Shown piece by piece: positions 22,411-35,087 of a stretch of DNA of 64,000 nucleotides (positions are counted from its first letter, which is position 1; each line of letters opens with the position of its first letter). Made by a program: the position numbers and the translations under genes. Location of the stretch: NCBI GenBank assembly GCA_034336665.1, contig CM067568.1, positions 40,094,770 to 40,158,769 on the forward strand, read 5' to 3'. This DNA comes from Luscinia megarhynchos (Eukaryota; Chordata; Aves; Passeriformes; Turdidae). Below the pieces are notes generated by a model. The model saw only the letters and a list, made by a program, of their open reading frames with translations. It did no database searches and had not been told where the DNA came from.

Positions 22411-24026
22411 CGGGCAGGTGAGAGCCCGGCCGGGCAGGTGTGGCTCAGGGCGGGGCGCAGGTGAGAGCCCGGCCGGGCAGGTGTGACTGAGGGCGGGGCG
22501 CAGGTGAGAGCCCGGCCGGGCAGGTGTGACTGAGGGCGGGGCGCAGGTGAGAGCCCGGCCGGGCAGGTGTGACTGAGGGTGGGGCGCAGGTGAGAGCCCG
22601 GCTGGGCAGGTGTGACTGAGGGTGGGGCGCAGGTGAGAGCCCGGCCGGGCAGGTGTGACTGAGGGCGGGGCGCAGGTGAGAGCCCGGCCGGGCAGGTGTG
22701 ACTGAGGGCGGGGCGCAGGTGAGAGCCCGGCCGGGCAGGTGTGACTGAGGGCGGGGCGCAGGTGAGCGCCTGGCCGGGCAGGTGTGGCCGAGGGCGGGGC
22801 GCAGGTGAGAGCCCGGCTGGGCAGGTGTGACTGAGAGCGGACACAGGTGAGAGCCCGGCCGGGCAGGTGTGACTGAGAGCGGGGCGCAGGTGAGAGCCCA
22901 GCTGGGCAGGTGTGACTGAGAGCGGACACAGGTGAGAGCCCGGCTGGGCAGGTGTGACTGAGGGCGGGGCGCAGGTGAGAGCCCGGCCGGGCAGGTGTGA
23001 CTGAGAGCGGACACAGGTGAGAGCCCGGCTGGGCAGGTGTGACTGAGGGCGGGGCGCAGGTGAGAGCCCGGCTGGGCAGGTGTGACTGAGAGCGGACACA
23101 GGTGAGAGCCCGGCCGGGCAGGTGTGACTGAGAGCGGACACAGGTGAGAGCCCGGCCGGGCAGGTGTGACTGAGAGCGGACACAGGTGAGAGCCCGGCTG
23201 GGCAGGTGCGGCTGAGGGCGGGGCGCAGGTGAGAGCCCGGCCGGGCAGGTGTGGCTCAGGGCGGGGCGCAGGTGAGAGCCCGGCCGGGCAGGTGTGGCCG
23301 AGGGCGGGGCGCAGGTTAGAGCCTGGCCGGGCAGGTGTGGCCGGGGGTGGGGCGCAGGTGAGAGCCCGGCCGGGCAGGTGTGACTGAGGGCGGGCGCAGG
23401 TGAGAGCCCTGGCCGGGCAGGTGTGGCCGAGGGCGGGGCGCAGGTGAGAGCCCGGCCGGGCAGGTGTGACTGAGGGCGGGGCGCAGGTGAGAGCCCGGCC
23501 GGGCAGGTGTGACTGAGGGCGGGGCGCAGGTGAGAGCCCGGCCGGGCAGGTGTGACTGAGGGCGGGGCGCAGGTGAGAGCCCGGCCGGGCAGGTGTGGCC
23601 GAGGGCGGGGCGCAGGTGAGAGCCCGGCCGGGCAGGTGTGACTGAGGGCGGGGCGCAGGTGAGAGCCCGGCCGGGCAGGTGTGACTGAGGGTGGGGCGCA
23701 GGTGAGAGCCCGGCCGGGCAGGTGTGACTGAGGGTGGGGCGCAGGTGAGAGCCCGGCCGGGCAGGTGTGACTGAGGGCGGGGCGCAGGTGAGAGCCCGGC
23801 CGGGCAGGTGTGACTGAGGGCGGGGCGCAGGTGAGAGCCCGGCCGGGCAGGTGTGGCTCAGGGCGGGGCGCAGGTGAGAGCCCGGCCGGGCAGGTGTGGC
23901 TCAGGGCGGGGCGCAGGTGAGAGCCCGGCCGGGCAGGTGTGACTGAGGGCGGGGCGCAGGTGAGAGCCCGGCTGGGCAGGTGTGGCCGGGGGTGGGACGC
24001 AGGTGAGAGCCCGGCTGGGCAGGAGC
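22411..24026 (+). repeat. GC-rich minisatellite, 38 units of about 43 bp
   Basis: Counting the motif CAGGTGAG, or its variant CAGGTTAG once, I find 38 unit starts from 22415 to 24000. Spacing is 43 bp in most units, 42 bp in seven and 44 bp in one. Each unit holds CAGGTGAGAGCCCGGCCGGG, then CAGGTGTGACTGAGGGCGGG or a variant. Two subtypes exist: a GGGGCGCAGG form (43 bp) and a shorter GCGGACACAGG form (42 bp). They alternate between 22802 and 23099 as an 85-bp dimer. Because 43 is not a multiple of 3 and the minus strand of the unit lacks stops, very long open frames cross the array there (692 and 296 codons). These are repeat artefacts with a 43-residue period. Confidence 0.97.
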
Positions 24027-24319
24027 GGCCGCGGAGGGGCTGGGGCAGGGCAGCACCCGCGGGTTTCAGCACCCTGGAGAGCGGCACCGGCCCCGGGTAT
24101 CGCGGCGCGATCGCCCTGACACCGCCGCGGGATAACTCGCGGGTTATTTCAAGCCACTTGCTGCTTTTATAAAATCTTTGTATGCCAAGCACTTCCCCAA
24201 CACTCACTTGTCTGACCAGAATTGTAAAAAAAAAAACAAACAAAAAAACCACAGAAAACAAAACGAAGTTTTGAGCACTCAGCAAAATGGCAGGTTTAAC
24301 AGTCAGTACTTGGGCAGCA
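24027..24319. other. CpG-rich flank, then A-rich spacer
   Basis: 24027-24145 is non-repetitive, very GC-rich DNA with several CpGs (GCGGCCGCGG, TATCGCGGCGCGATCGCC). It may be the ancestral edge of a CpG island that the minisatellite grew into. From 24150 it returns to AT-rich DNA with an A-rich run at 24226-24260. No gene is recognised. Confidence 0.5.
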
Positions 24320-24480
24320 CTTTTCATGCAAGGGTTTCCACGCACTTTGTGAATATTAATGAAGTCAACTGTAAAATGAATCATCCCTTTATACCGTAGG
24401 TAGGCTTCATTATCCTTGTCTAGTTGAGGAAACTGAGGCAGACAAGGAAAATGTGGTTTGTCTCAGCCAATACTGAACCC
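24320..24480 (-). mobile_element. MIR-type SINE relic
   Basis: On the plus strand this reads as the reverse complement of MIR: GCACTTTGTGAATATTAATG, then GTAGGTAGGCTTCATTATCC, then TTGAGGAAACTGAGGCAGAC and a GAACCC near the end. Block order and spacing fit an inverted, heavily diverged MIR copy. Confidence 0.65.
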
Positions 24481-26235
24481 GAGAAACAAAAATTATGACC
24501 TTTATGCTCCCACTAACACAAAACCATTCAGCTTCTATAGCCCTTCCTGTTTTGGTTTTAAGAGATGTATTTCCTTCTTCAAACTACAGTTCTTCACTTA
24601 ACTGATGTAGATTGCCAAGCTCATGGCAGATGATTTTCCAGCTAGCCTAATTATAGCAATCCTCACCTACTGCCCTCCTGTTTCTTAAGGAGTGCTGCTG
24701 TTTTCAAACAGAAAGAGAGTCACTAACCTTATTTCAAATGCACACTGGTACATGTGTGATGCTGGGTTTGCTATTCCTGAAAATGTTATTTTGAAGCAAA
24801 AACTTGCCCCTTTGATGCTTAGAAATAGATAAATATGTGTGCTATTTCGCACTCAATTGTCAGGCATGTACCATGGTGTTTTGTTGTTTCCCTGGACAGG
24901 TGGAGACAGAGCAGTTAGGCACTGATGGCTTCTGTCTGCCAAGCTGGCTCTTGATTGACTGATTAGCTTCTTTGTATGGCAGGCACTTCTCTCAGCTCTG
25001 TCATTAAAGATGCATCATAACCCCTTGCAAAAGCCTTCTTGGTTTTTTTTTCCTGACACAGAGAGAGAAGGAAAGAGTAATTCTGAACCTTTTACAGAAT
25101 AGGGAAACTTTTGTTAATATGGAAGGCCTTTAAAGATGGGATTTATCCAGATTTCTCTCTTCAAAAATTTCAAAAAACCTCCAAACCTAAAAAATTGCTG
25201 TGAGGGCAGTAATTCATCTATCTCTTCAAGATTTTTCATGTACAGACTTCCATTATTTTTGTTTATACTAGGTATCTTTAGTGTTAAAGCGTTTACCTTT
25301 GTAAAAGATATGGGAGGTGGTTGGAGAGGGGCTTTTCATTTGAAAATTGGATGAGGTAATGAGAAGTAGACTGCCTTATAGACATGGCTGCAGGTGTCTG
25401 GACTGTCAACTTCCATCTCTCATTTCAGCTTGACACCAAGCTATGGTTTCTTCCAGAGGTAGGAGACAAAACCCGAAGATGACCCCAATTCTCTGTCAGT
25501 GCTGGTATCTGATGTAGCTTCTTTCCTTTTTGCTGTTGATAATGCTATCATAATAATGTTTGATAATGAAAGTCCCTTATCTAATATGTTTTCTGCCTGG
25601 AGAAGTGATACTGCTGTATGTAAGTGTGAACTTAAATTGATATGCTGGTATAAATTCATTGTTTCTTTGTAAGATAACTTTTCACAAGTCAACTTGCATC
25701 ACTTTGGAGAGAGCTTAAACCAAGGAGAACAAGAAAAGGCCCTTCCTATTCTGCAGTGAGCATTTACACAGGGGATTGTAACACTTCCTTTTAAACAAGA
25801 TTTCTTGTAAATTACACTTACACCCCCAGTAAAACTCTATATTGCAAAAAACAGAATTAATTTACTTCTGATGCAGCAGCACTTTTTGCATGATTCTTGC
25901 AGATATTGTGATGAATTCAGAGATGACATTGCTTTTTCTGCAGTGATGACCAGTAATACCATAAGCAGGTTGAGCTATAGTTCTCAGATTATGCCTGGCA
26001 AAAATGGGCAAGATAATCATTGTCTTCTGTCTGCAGGCCAGTATCTCAACAGTCAGTTGTGGTTTGTAGCTGGATGGGGTAGGATGGAGTAATCTGTTAT
26101 GAATTTGCCTTGCATGGGGTGATGATAAGCATGCTGCATATGATCACTGTGACTCCTTGCATCTAGTGGAGCACAGTATTCTCCAGACACTGCAGTTCGT
26201 GTTTGACACTTGCCTGAGTCTGGGTTATGACAGTT
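24481..26235. other. Unique non-coding stretch
   Basis: No gene or repeat family recognised before the next LTR. Confidence 0.55.
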
Positions 26236-26647
26236 CCATTTGTGGGGGTCCAGGGAGTCCCTCTGGACCTTCCAGGAGAGCGGAGACCCCCCTGTCCAAC
26301 CCCTGAGAGACCCCCGAGTGAGGCCAGGGGGGTCAGAGAGCTGGATTCAGCTCGTCAGGGACATTTGCTTTCCTGCAGAGGAGAAATGCGACCTTTGAGA
26401 GTAACTAGGGTCTGAATTACATATTTAACATGTAGAAAATGTGGTTTTTAGGATTGTTTATATTATCAGTCACAAAGCCAAGATGGAGAATTTGGGGTGT
26501 GGTGTCTTTTTTCTTTTTCTTCTTCTTACCCTCCATGTTGGTGTGGGATGCTGGGAATCACAGATTGGTTGGGGACAAAACTAGACATTGTAATAAAACT
26601 TTGTAGTATTGGAATATTATTGTAAACATAAAATACGTAGTATAGAG

Positions 26648-26654
26648 TATAAAA
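26648..26654 (+). promoter_or_regulatory. LTR TATA box
   Basis: TATAAAA in U3 of the solo LTR, about 96 bases before its AATAAA signal. Transcription would be expected to start 25-30 bases downstream, if it is active at all. Confidence 0.7.
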
Positions 26655-26749
26655 GATAAGTTCGGCCCTCCTTGGGCAGACTTTCGTCCTGGACACGGTG
26701 GTGACCAGACTGCTGCTCGCGAGCAAAGAACACTTTATAGATAACAAAT

Positions 26750-26755
26750 AATAAA
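26750..26755 (+). terminator. LTR polyadenylation signal AATAAA
   Basis: A consensus AATAAA lies between the LTR TATA box and the 3' end, the position expected for the R-region polyadenylation signal. Confidence 0.65.
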
Positions 26756-26891
26756 CAGACCTTGAGCCCGGACGACTGTCTCCTGCAGTTTCTCTTCGGT
26801 TGCTTCAAGAATTCCCTGTGCCCTGAACCACCCTCCTATGTCCATCTGAGTGGTCTCGGCCACAAAGAGACCCCCAGACAGTGACACCATT

Positions 26892-29800
26892 GACTTAACC
26901 CCTGGAGCCTCTTGCTGAGACAGCATTGGGAAAAGCAAATCTTTGTTAATTAGAGCCTTTTGGAAACCTTCTTGTTTATTATGATGATAATATGAAATGT
27001 AGCAACTGTAGATCCGATGGGTCTTCTATTTCTTCCTTCAGCTGAAGGATTAGTTTCTATAGGAGGATTCTGTCTTCTGTGTACTCAAGGCTAATGTTGA
27101 GAGGCACTGCCTCATCATTTTACCAGGTACACCAATTATTTTATTGCAGTTCAAATCCTGATCCTAGATCTGATGGGTAGAAAGCTTCAGTGCCTCCAGC
27201 TCAGAGTATAGGTATCCAAATAACATTTTGCCTAGCAGGAATCTGCTTGTTAGAGAAATGTAATGGTCATTTCATAAGAAGCCTGCATAAAGATTCATGT
27301 ATCTTTCTGTGTGATGTGGATCAGGTCTATGAAGGCATTGGCACATCAATTTTTGTTGGCTTCTACACATGGTCTAAATCTAGATTCGTAGGTCATTGAA
27401 GTTGTGTTTTAAGATCATAGAAGAAGTCCTATCCCTTTAGAGGTCTACAGAGTTCTCCAGTGAGAGTTAGACATAGCGTAGGTCCACTCTGGGATGTAGT
27501 GCTATGTCTGCTCTAGTAGGAATGTGGAGAACTGAGTAAAACAATAATTCACTGGAGCTTAACAATGACTCCCTTTTAATTGTAAGTCTTGTTGACTGGC
27601 TTCTAAGAATGTTTTATTAAGTCATCTTCAGTCAGGAGAATAGTGATGACAATGGACTGTTATCAAGCTGTATTTGTGGTGGTGTGAGAGGTACACTGTG
27701 GGAGGGCTGTGAAGGCCATTCTATTTTTGGGATGTAAAATTGCAGTGCAAGGAGGAATGGATGGCACCTTGCTGTGAAATGTTATAATTCAAACCTGTTG
27801 CTTTACAGTACTGCCCTTTGAATGGGCAGTGACATGGCAGCCTTGTCTAAAGGCAGCTGCCCAACCTTTCCTCATCCATGTTCAATGCAATGCACAGTTT
27901 TATCTCTGCTAGGAATTGCTTACATGCAGCAGATCTCATTCTCTTCAGTTGCATCGGTGCAGTGCCTGTCAACTTGGGAAGGAAAGACAAAACTGTTAAC
28001 AGGAGCTTTTGCTTGTTTACTGTGTATTTACATATCCCCTTCAGGTTTTTTTTCCCCTAAAATTTAAATATTTGATATCAGTTCATTTTTTTATGATGAT
28101 TTTTTTTTTCATTCCAGATACAGAAAACAATGTAGATGTCAGAATCATGAGGGCATCTGTTCTCTTTGAGTATTTTCCCCCACACTCACTTCCAGCCCAT
28201 ATACAGAGCATGCATGACTCTTTTTTTGTTTGTTTTCTTTACTTTTTTTTTTAGCTACCTGTGTCATCCATTATAATGTGCCTATCTGGGTGTTATGCTA
28301 AAGACAGATCATCTATGAGGTCTTAAACACTGTTAAATGATGAATAATGGCCTTTGCATGCAGTTGATTCCCAAGGGTCAAAGCCACCGTTCCGTGAGGA
28401 GTGTCCTCTGAGAAGATTGTTTCTTTTTCCTAAAAGTGCAAAGTACCATCATGCAGATTAATCATGAATCTGCTACTTTGGAGGAGTAATATAGCCACGA
28501 ATGCTTTGTTTTCTCTTGTGAAATGCCATCTGCCCCTCCCCATGTGGGTTTTTTTCCCTGTAGTAAGAAGATGATGTTGTGCTGCCTTTCAATGCCTTCT
28601 TATCAGGTAATGTCTCAGAGACTTCAAAAGGATCTTGGAGTACTCATTTCCAGAACTGATTAAGTAATTTCTTCTGGGTGTCATGGATTATGCCTATTCT
28701 AGATACCTTTATACTTACCACTACAAGTTCAGGTCTAATTTGGTTGCCAGAATGAAGGAATAAATCCACTGAGACCTGTAGTCAGTAGTCACAGCTAGTT
28801 TTGCTAGGAGCCTTACAATGATTTCAAGTAAAGGAGGAGGAAAAACCTACATCAGGGAAAGGAAACATAAAAGTTGGACCATTAAACTATAATAGACTAT
28901 CTTGAGTTTAATTTGAGCAGGAAATATATAGATATAATAGCCCACTGTTTATGTCAATGGTGGAATTTGAGGCTTTCAAAGGGCATCAGAAGTGGGAGGC
29001 AGTGAGTGTTGTATGGCATAGGAGAATTTAAGTGAGGTAACAATGGCACCAACAAATAGATCATGGGGAATAATCTTGTTCTGATTGTGAGTGGAATGGA
29101 AGAACTATCACCTTAGCTGATCTTTCTCTCCTCTAAGTCTCATGTGGGTACAACACTTTGAAGTGCTGAAAACATCCATCAATATCCATTGAAGTCCGTG
29201 ATAACTAAAGGCACGGATCATTCTGCAGTGAAGGGTATTTCTTCTCTAGGTTTGATACATCCCTTTCTGTTTTCTGCTTCAAACACAGCTCACTTTTCTG
29301 CATGTTTCAGCACTCTACGTATTTTGCTTGCCTCACTCTCTGCTTCACAGCTGCTGCATTAAATCCATCCATGGACACTTAAAAGATGCTATGGAAATGT
29401 ATTGCTTGCCTTCAGCAATAGCAGTGGTTGGCCAGCACATTGCTCCCCTAGCCCATCAGCCCCAGCACTGTGGTGCTTGTGTTTGCTGGACTGTTCCTTC
29501 TGAGTGTATGGAGGTGAACACATGTTCAGTATTAATCTTCATTTCAATGAAGTTGTTTTAGTTCATGCTTTATTGCAGCGCTTTGTATAATGCATCTGTA
29601 ATGGCAGCCCTTGGGGCAGCAGTCGCATGTGGCAGGCTGAGTGCCTGAACTGCTCCTGAGAATGACTCCAATCATACAGAATGAGGCACTCCCTGGTGCA
29701 CCATCTGAATTTATAATACCAATTTATATAGTGCCCTAAAGCAAGGTTTGTATTTGCTCTGGGACACAGGGGCCAGGCTATAGAAGGGGAACAGCTCTCC

Positions 29801-32800
29801 ATTTTTTTTTTGCTGTCCCTTTTTTTGAATATATGCATTTGTCTAGCTTTTTGCCTGTCTTAAAACCTAGACTGAGCCCAGGAAATGCAAGAATATGCCT
29901 TAATACAAAGTGATGGGTGCAGAACCTGTAACTGGGCAACACAGGCCTGTTGCCAGCCTCACAGCATTGGTTAAACCTTTCTCCAGATGTGGAGGGGAGA
30001 CATGCAGGAGAGCACAGCCCTGTAAAAAATGTAGGGCAGAGTCCTGCCTGCTAGCTCATTATGGACCTCCTTGTGTGCCTGGGAGTCAGTGTTGGCTTAA
30101 CCTCCTTTGAGAAAAAATATGATGAGACCCAAGGTGGTGAGGGTTGGATTTTCCTAGATAGGTACTCAGTAGGATTTTCAGAAAGTGCTTAAGTAGCATG
30201 GATACCTAATGCCTATTAATTTTGAAAAAGAGGCATGTAGTGCTTAAAGGTCAAAAGCAATGCTTTAGACTTGCCCTGGAGATATGCCATGCCTATCACC
30301 AAACAGAAACTAAAAGGCTTTTGTCAAAAATAGTGTTTGCTAAGTGAGAAGATGGTATGCTTTGCTCTTTTGGGCTCCTTAAAGGATTTTGTTGAAACTA
30401 TACAATTCCCAATCCCCACTGTTTTATAGTAGCAGGAAGAGAATTTTCCCCTCTTGCCTCATTTTATTGGAGTCCTATTTGAGATGTCTCATCTCTCCTT
30501 AAATCTTCACATTAGAGATTCATGGCAAAAAAAGACATTTATTGGCATCTGATTGTGAATGAAAAGTACTTCCCTCTATGGATAGAACAATATTTGAAGG
30601 CATTGTGTTTGTCTGGCAAGTGAGCAGAGAAAATAACAGTTGTTCCATTTTCATCATGTTTATCCAAAATAATGCATAAGGTTTAAAAATGAGATAACTG
30701 AACCATTAGAAAGGCACTAGTTGCAGAAGTTGTTCCTTATCTTGAGAGCTTCCCAACTGATCAGTTACTTAAAATATGATGTTTGCAAACACCTTTTAGG
30801 AGCTCATGGGATAAAAAAAATTCTGTGGGGGGCTCTACACTTAACTCAGACATGAGATGGGTACTGCAGTCAGTCTGAGGGATCTGCTTTTTGGGAGGAA
30901 GAGAGGGGAAGTCTGTCTTGTCGTGCCTCAATGCTGTTATCCTGCACTGATGTCTTTATTCCACCTGCTCCTGTTGGCCAGGAAGGGTTTCTGTCTTGTG
31001 TGGATAAGTGGCCAGCTACAGGTAAGTGAGACTGCTAGGAGTTGATTGTAAAGACTGAATGAAATACCAGATACAAACTCCCAAACTGTCTGTGTTTCCA
31101 ACATTGTTTGGAGTGTTAACTAGTGGATACAGCAGGAATTGTCCCTATCTAGTACCAATGATCTTGAGCAATCAAGGTGTCTGTATTTCAGGGTCACTGA
31201 AGGGGTCAAAGGCAAAAGGGAAATAGTATTTAATCTTCCTTGAGGAGCTGCTGAAGTTCTTCAAGGACTAGCTTCTGTGGATGCATTAGATTATAATTTT
31301 ATTAAAGAGATTTATCTTTCACTCATATTAAATCCAGCTTTTCTGATTGCATGTCTCTCTAGCTCTTCCTCTTTTAGTACTCATCAACTCCTATTCTTAC
31401 CCAGCCCTGCTGATGGACAAGCAGGTATGACATGATATTTGTTGCCAGGGGAGCACACTGTGATGTCATTGGTTAATTTCCATGGCTCTATCTGAGGATT
31501 CAGAAACGAGGAGAGGAGGCAGAGTTCTAGTGGAAGAGAGAGTAAGCAATAAAGATCTACTAAGTCTTACTGCAGGTGAGGGGCTGGAGGACATGATGGA
31601 AACTGGAGTGATCCCATGGAGATCAAGATACAGGAAGCAAGAAAGGATGGGGTTCAAAACTGGTGGAAATACTTGTTGGGAGGACGTGCTTTAACTCAGA
31701 ACTCTGCCTTTGGTTTTGGCCATTTCACTGGGTGCTACCTGCTTCCCGTAGGAAGTGGTTCTCTTCCTTTTGTGCTGCACTGAGTCAGGGTCACTGTGAG
31801 CTTGTTGACAATGGGAGATGGCAATGGATGTTGTTCTATCTTAGAATGAGATGTCGATATATGTCTAATATCTGGTAGTGGAGGTCACAAAGCCAATGAG
31901 ATAACCATAAAATTTTGTATTGCTGGCTTATTTTCCCTTGGAGAACTGAGTGTGCCCCACATCTGTCTCATCTGTTGTTGTTAATGTTTATGTGTAAATA
32001 CACACATACAATGCATCCTCTTACAATGATGCTCTTAAAGATGGTGGAAAACAGTGTATGAAACTTGAAGAAGTGCTTGCATAACTTCTTTCCCCAAATC
32101 AGTTGATACAATGAACTATACTTTTTTTTTTTTTTTCCCTATGTGATTTGCCTTCAATTTGCTCTTGCAGCATTTGCACACACACACCACTTATTTAATC
32201 TCTCTAGGCACTCTTCCCACAAGGAATCCTTTCACCTGAATGGGTTCACTCTTACATTCTTAGCTACAGACATCAAGATTTTTTTGTTCATTCATAAACT
32301 TCCACACACTCCAAGTTGTGTCTGTATAGTTTCTGTCCCCTGGACACTCACTTAAACAAAATGGTGCTCAGAAAATTACTTCCTGTATACAGTGTGTACA
32401 GTTTCTATTAAATAAATGCAACAGAAAACGCTTGGAGGAGGAAAAAGCCTGTGAATCAAGAAAAAATGGCAGTGTCCTGCAGTGGTCTGAATAACTCTGG
32501 AGGTTGAACTTCCACCTGGACTTAAAAAAGGTGTTTGCAGAAGAGCTTAGAACTAATCCTCTGAAATGGTGGTAAAGGGAGTTCTGACCAAGCACCATCG
32601 TGATTACTTTCCCCCATCTCTGTTATTTCTTATTATTGTAATGAGTTTTGCTCTCTCAAGTAGAATAAGGTCACCAGTGAGATAAGATCAGCTCCGTTTG
32701 GCACAACCAAGATCTGATTGCAGTTTGGACTGCAGCTTGTAAATTCACCTTGGGTATTAACTTTTGGGCAAAAAGATACTGAAAATGCTAACATGGCCAA

Positions 32801-35087
32801 AAGGAGGGAAAGAAAAAAAAAGCCAAAGATTGCATAATTGCATTCTTGCCATGTTGCACAGATTTTCATGCCACTGTTTCAATAGCAAATTCCGCTTGTG
32901 CCTCATTTCCATTAAACTGTACCATACAAATGCTTAATTTCAAGGATTTGGTGAATGCCATTTAGAGAATCTAAGGAGGAATACCAAGAGATTATACTCT
33001 ACAGGTCCATATTGCAGTGCAGCCCCGTTTCCTATCTGCTGCTGGCATACTCAGGGCATTAGTTTAGAATGAATCTTCTAGATCTTGTGGTGCAGCATGA
33101 TGGATGATGCCTTTAATTTCTATCTTCAGTCTTTTCTGGGCTCTGATCCCTCTCTCTCACCTCCTCTGCTCAACAGGAAAGGGGGGAACCAGGAGCTGGT
33201 GGTAACACATGTGCATTTTCTACTGCAACAGGGAGATGGGGCAGCTCCTGTGAGCCAGCTTGCTCTTCTAGCAAGACCTAAGCAAAAGCTGTGTGTGATG
33301 TCTACTACAGCTGCTGCCCTGAATTAGCAAGCCCAGATCTCAGAGCACAATAAGTACCTTGAAGATGAGCAGTCCCACGTAGCAATTTATTGAAATTGCA
33401 CTGACTGAATTGCCCCAGTTTATGACAGCATTTTGTCTTTTAGTTATAAAAAGCCCATTGGCTTGGTAAAAAGTTTTGGAAATTTATTCTAAAGGGAACA
33501 AGCAAAGGCAGATGAATGGCATTTCTATGAATGTGTATTCTTGCCTTTGCCTCTTCTCTCTGGTGGTGTTGGGAGGGAATTGTCAGGTGCCTAGGTCTAT
33601 AAATCTATGTCATTGCTAATTTTTAAGGCCCTTTGGAAAGGAAATTGGCTATTTTCTTAATGAAGACACTGAAGAAGTCTGATATATCTAATTACCTTCT
33701 AGATGGGGGAAAAACCACTTTATCTAGAGCATGTCATAGGTTCTGAAAAGTCTCACCACAATGCCACTGATATATACTGGGGAGACAAGTAGCATTAGAG
33801 GGTTCTAGTAAAAACCTCACCATAGGAATCATGCTGGTTATTTTTTTAATCTCCATGCAACTTACTTGCAAACTGCAGGGCTAGAGCGAGAGATGAGAAA
33901 GAAAGAAAGAATTAGATGAATTAATCAAAAAAGTCTACTCTCCTGCTGAGCAATTAGAACATTACTTGCTGGACAAAGAACTTATTGTATTGCACTGCTT
34001 TCCTCTTGTCTCTGTTTTGTTCCACACCCCAGCAAAGATGTGCCTTGCAACCTTAAGAAACTTCCCTGCTCTTCTAATATTTTCTCACTATTCTGTGACT
34101 ATTTATAAAATGATGTCTGCTATTTTGGTGCCTAACTGTAACAATTTTTCAGAAGTAGAGGTCCACGTGTCCAAGTTAGGCACGGTAATATTTTTTTTAA
34201 TAGTAATTGTTATCTTCCTTGGTTCTGTGTTGCACTCTGCCCCAAATCTTTTTGGGCTCAGTTTACCCTTGGTGATTAAGCTGGTTAAAAGTTGCTAGTT
34301 TATTTTTTCTCACAAAGGACATGCTGCTTTTTGTCTGCTAAGCCAAAGAGGTTAAATTTGGAACTGGAAGTGGAGACAATGCTGTTGTCATTGATTTGAC
34401 ATAGAAGACTCTCTGTTATAGGCAGCCAGATCAAAATATGAGGCAAGTATGTGAGTGCATGGTGTTAAGAAGACCTTGGACAGGGAAGACGTAGAGATGG
34501 TGCAGTTTCAGAAGACTATCTCAACAAATCATTACTTTGATAAACTGCAAAATGCTAGATTGCCAGAACTACCAGCAAGTGAAGAAATGTACTAGAAATG
34601 GATTTTATTGCCAGATGAACTTTTAAAATCTGGGGTTAACTACTGAAGTAGTTAGTACTGAAGTAAATGAAGTAATACCTGATTTTCTTCACAGTAATTG
34701 AGACCAGGATCTAATCTCACGCCCTAAGGAGGGATTGGTAATTTTTAGTGCTGTTATGCTGTCCGTATAAAAAAGGTTAAAAACAATCAACATCAACCTT
34801 CATTTACACAAACATATAAAGGGATAAAATCTTGCTCTTGGGATGCTAATTTTGGGTTAAGAAGATGCCTCTTTGCTGGACCATTGTCACCTTGTTGTAA
34901 TAGCTATCATCTTTTCTGTTCATGTACACGAATTTGTTAGGGTGTGTGAAGGACTGTGTTTTCCAGAGAAACTTCCCAAGGGGCTCCTAATATTACTTGT
35001 AACTATTATTTAGAGTTTCAGTGTGGCTATTATCCACCTCAGACACAGCTGCATTTCAATAGTAGGAAGGTGATCAATACATAGTGT
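26892..35087. other. Long non-coding stretch upstream of the CpG island
   Basis: Eight kilobases of AT-leaning DNA with no gene I can support and no obvious young transposon. Frames reach only about 110 codons and lack domains. It contains poly-T runs (about 28105-28110, 28238-28253 and 32122-32136) and short A-rich or GAAA runs (for example near 33898). Very old repeats may be present beyond recognition. Confidence 0.5.

Larger units (their letters stand above)
26241..26886 (+). mobile_element. Solo LTR of an endogenous retrovirus with 5-bp target duplication
   Basis: The element begins TGTGGGGGTC and ends with a block containing GAGACCCCCAGACAGTGACA, giving TG...CA ends with partly complementary termini. 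The pentamer CCATT sits directly on both sides (26236-26240 and 26887-26891), a clean target-site duplication. Promoter and processing signals lie in LTR order: TATAAAA at 26648-26654, then AATAAA at 26750-26755, so U3 runs to roughly 26675. The second half keeps many CpGs (TTTCGTCC, GCTCGCGAGC, CCGGACGACTG), which argues for a fairly young insertion. No gag, pol or env sequence adjoins it. I cannot name the family. Confidence 0.88.

Noticed and set aside
22411..24026. CRISPR-like array
   Set aside because: Repeats are directly adjacent with no unique spacers, and the context is vertebrate. It is a minisatellite.
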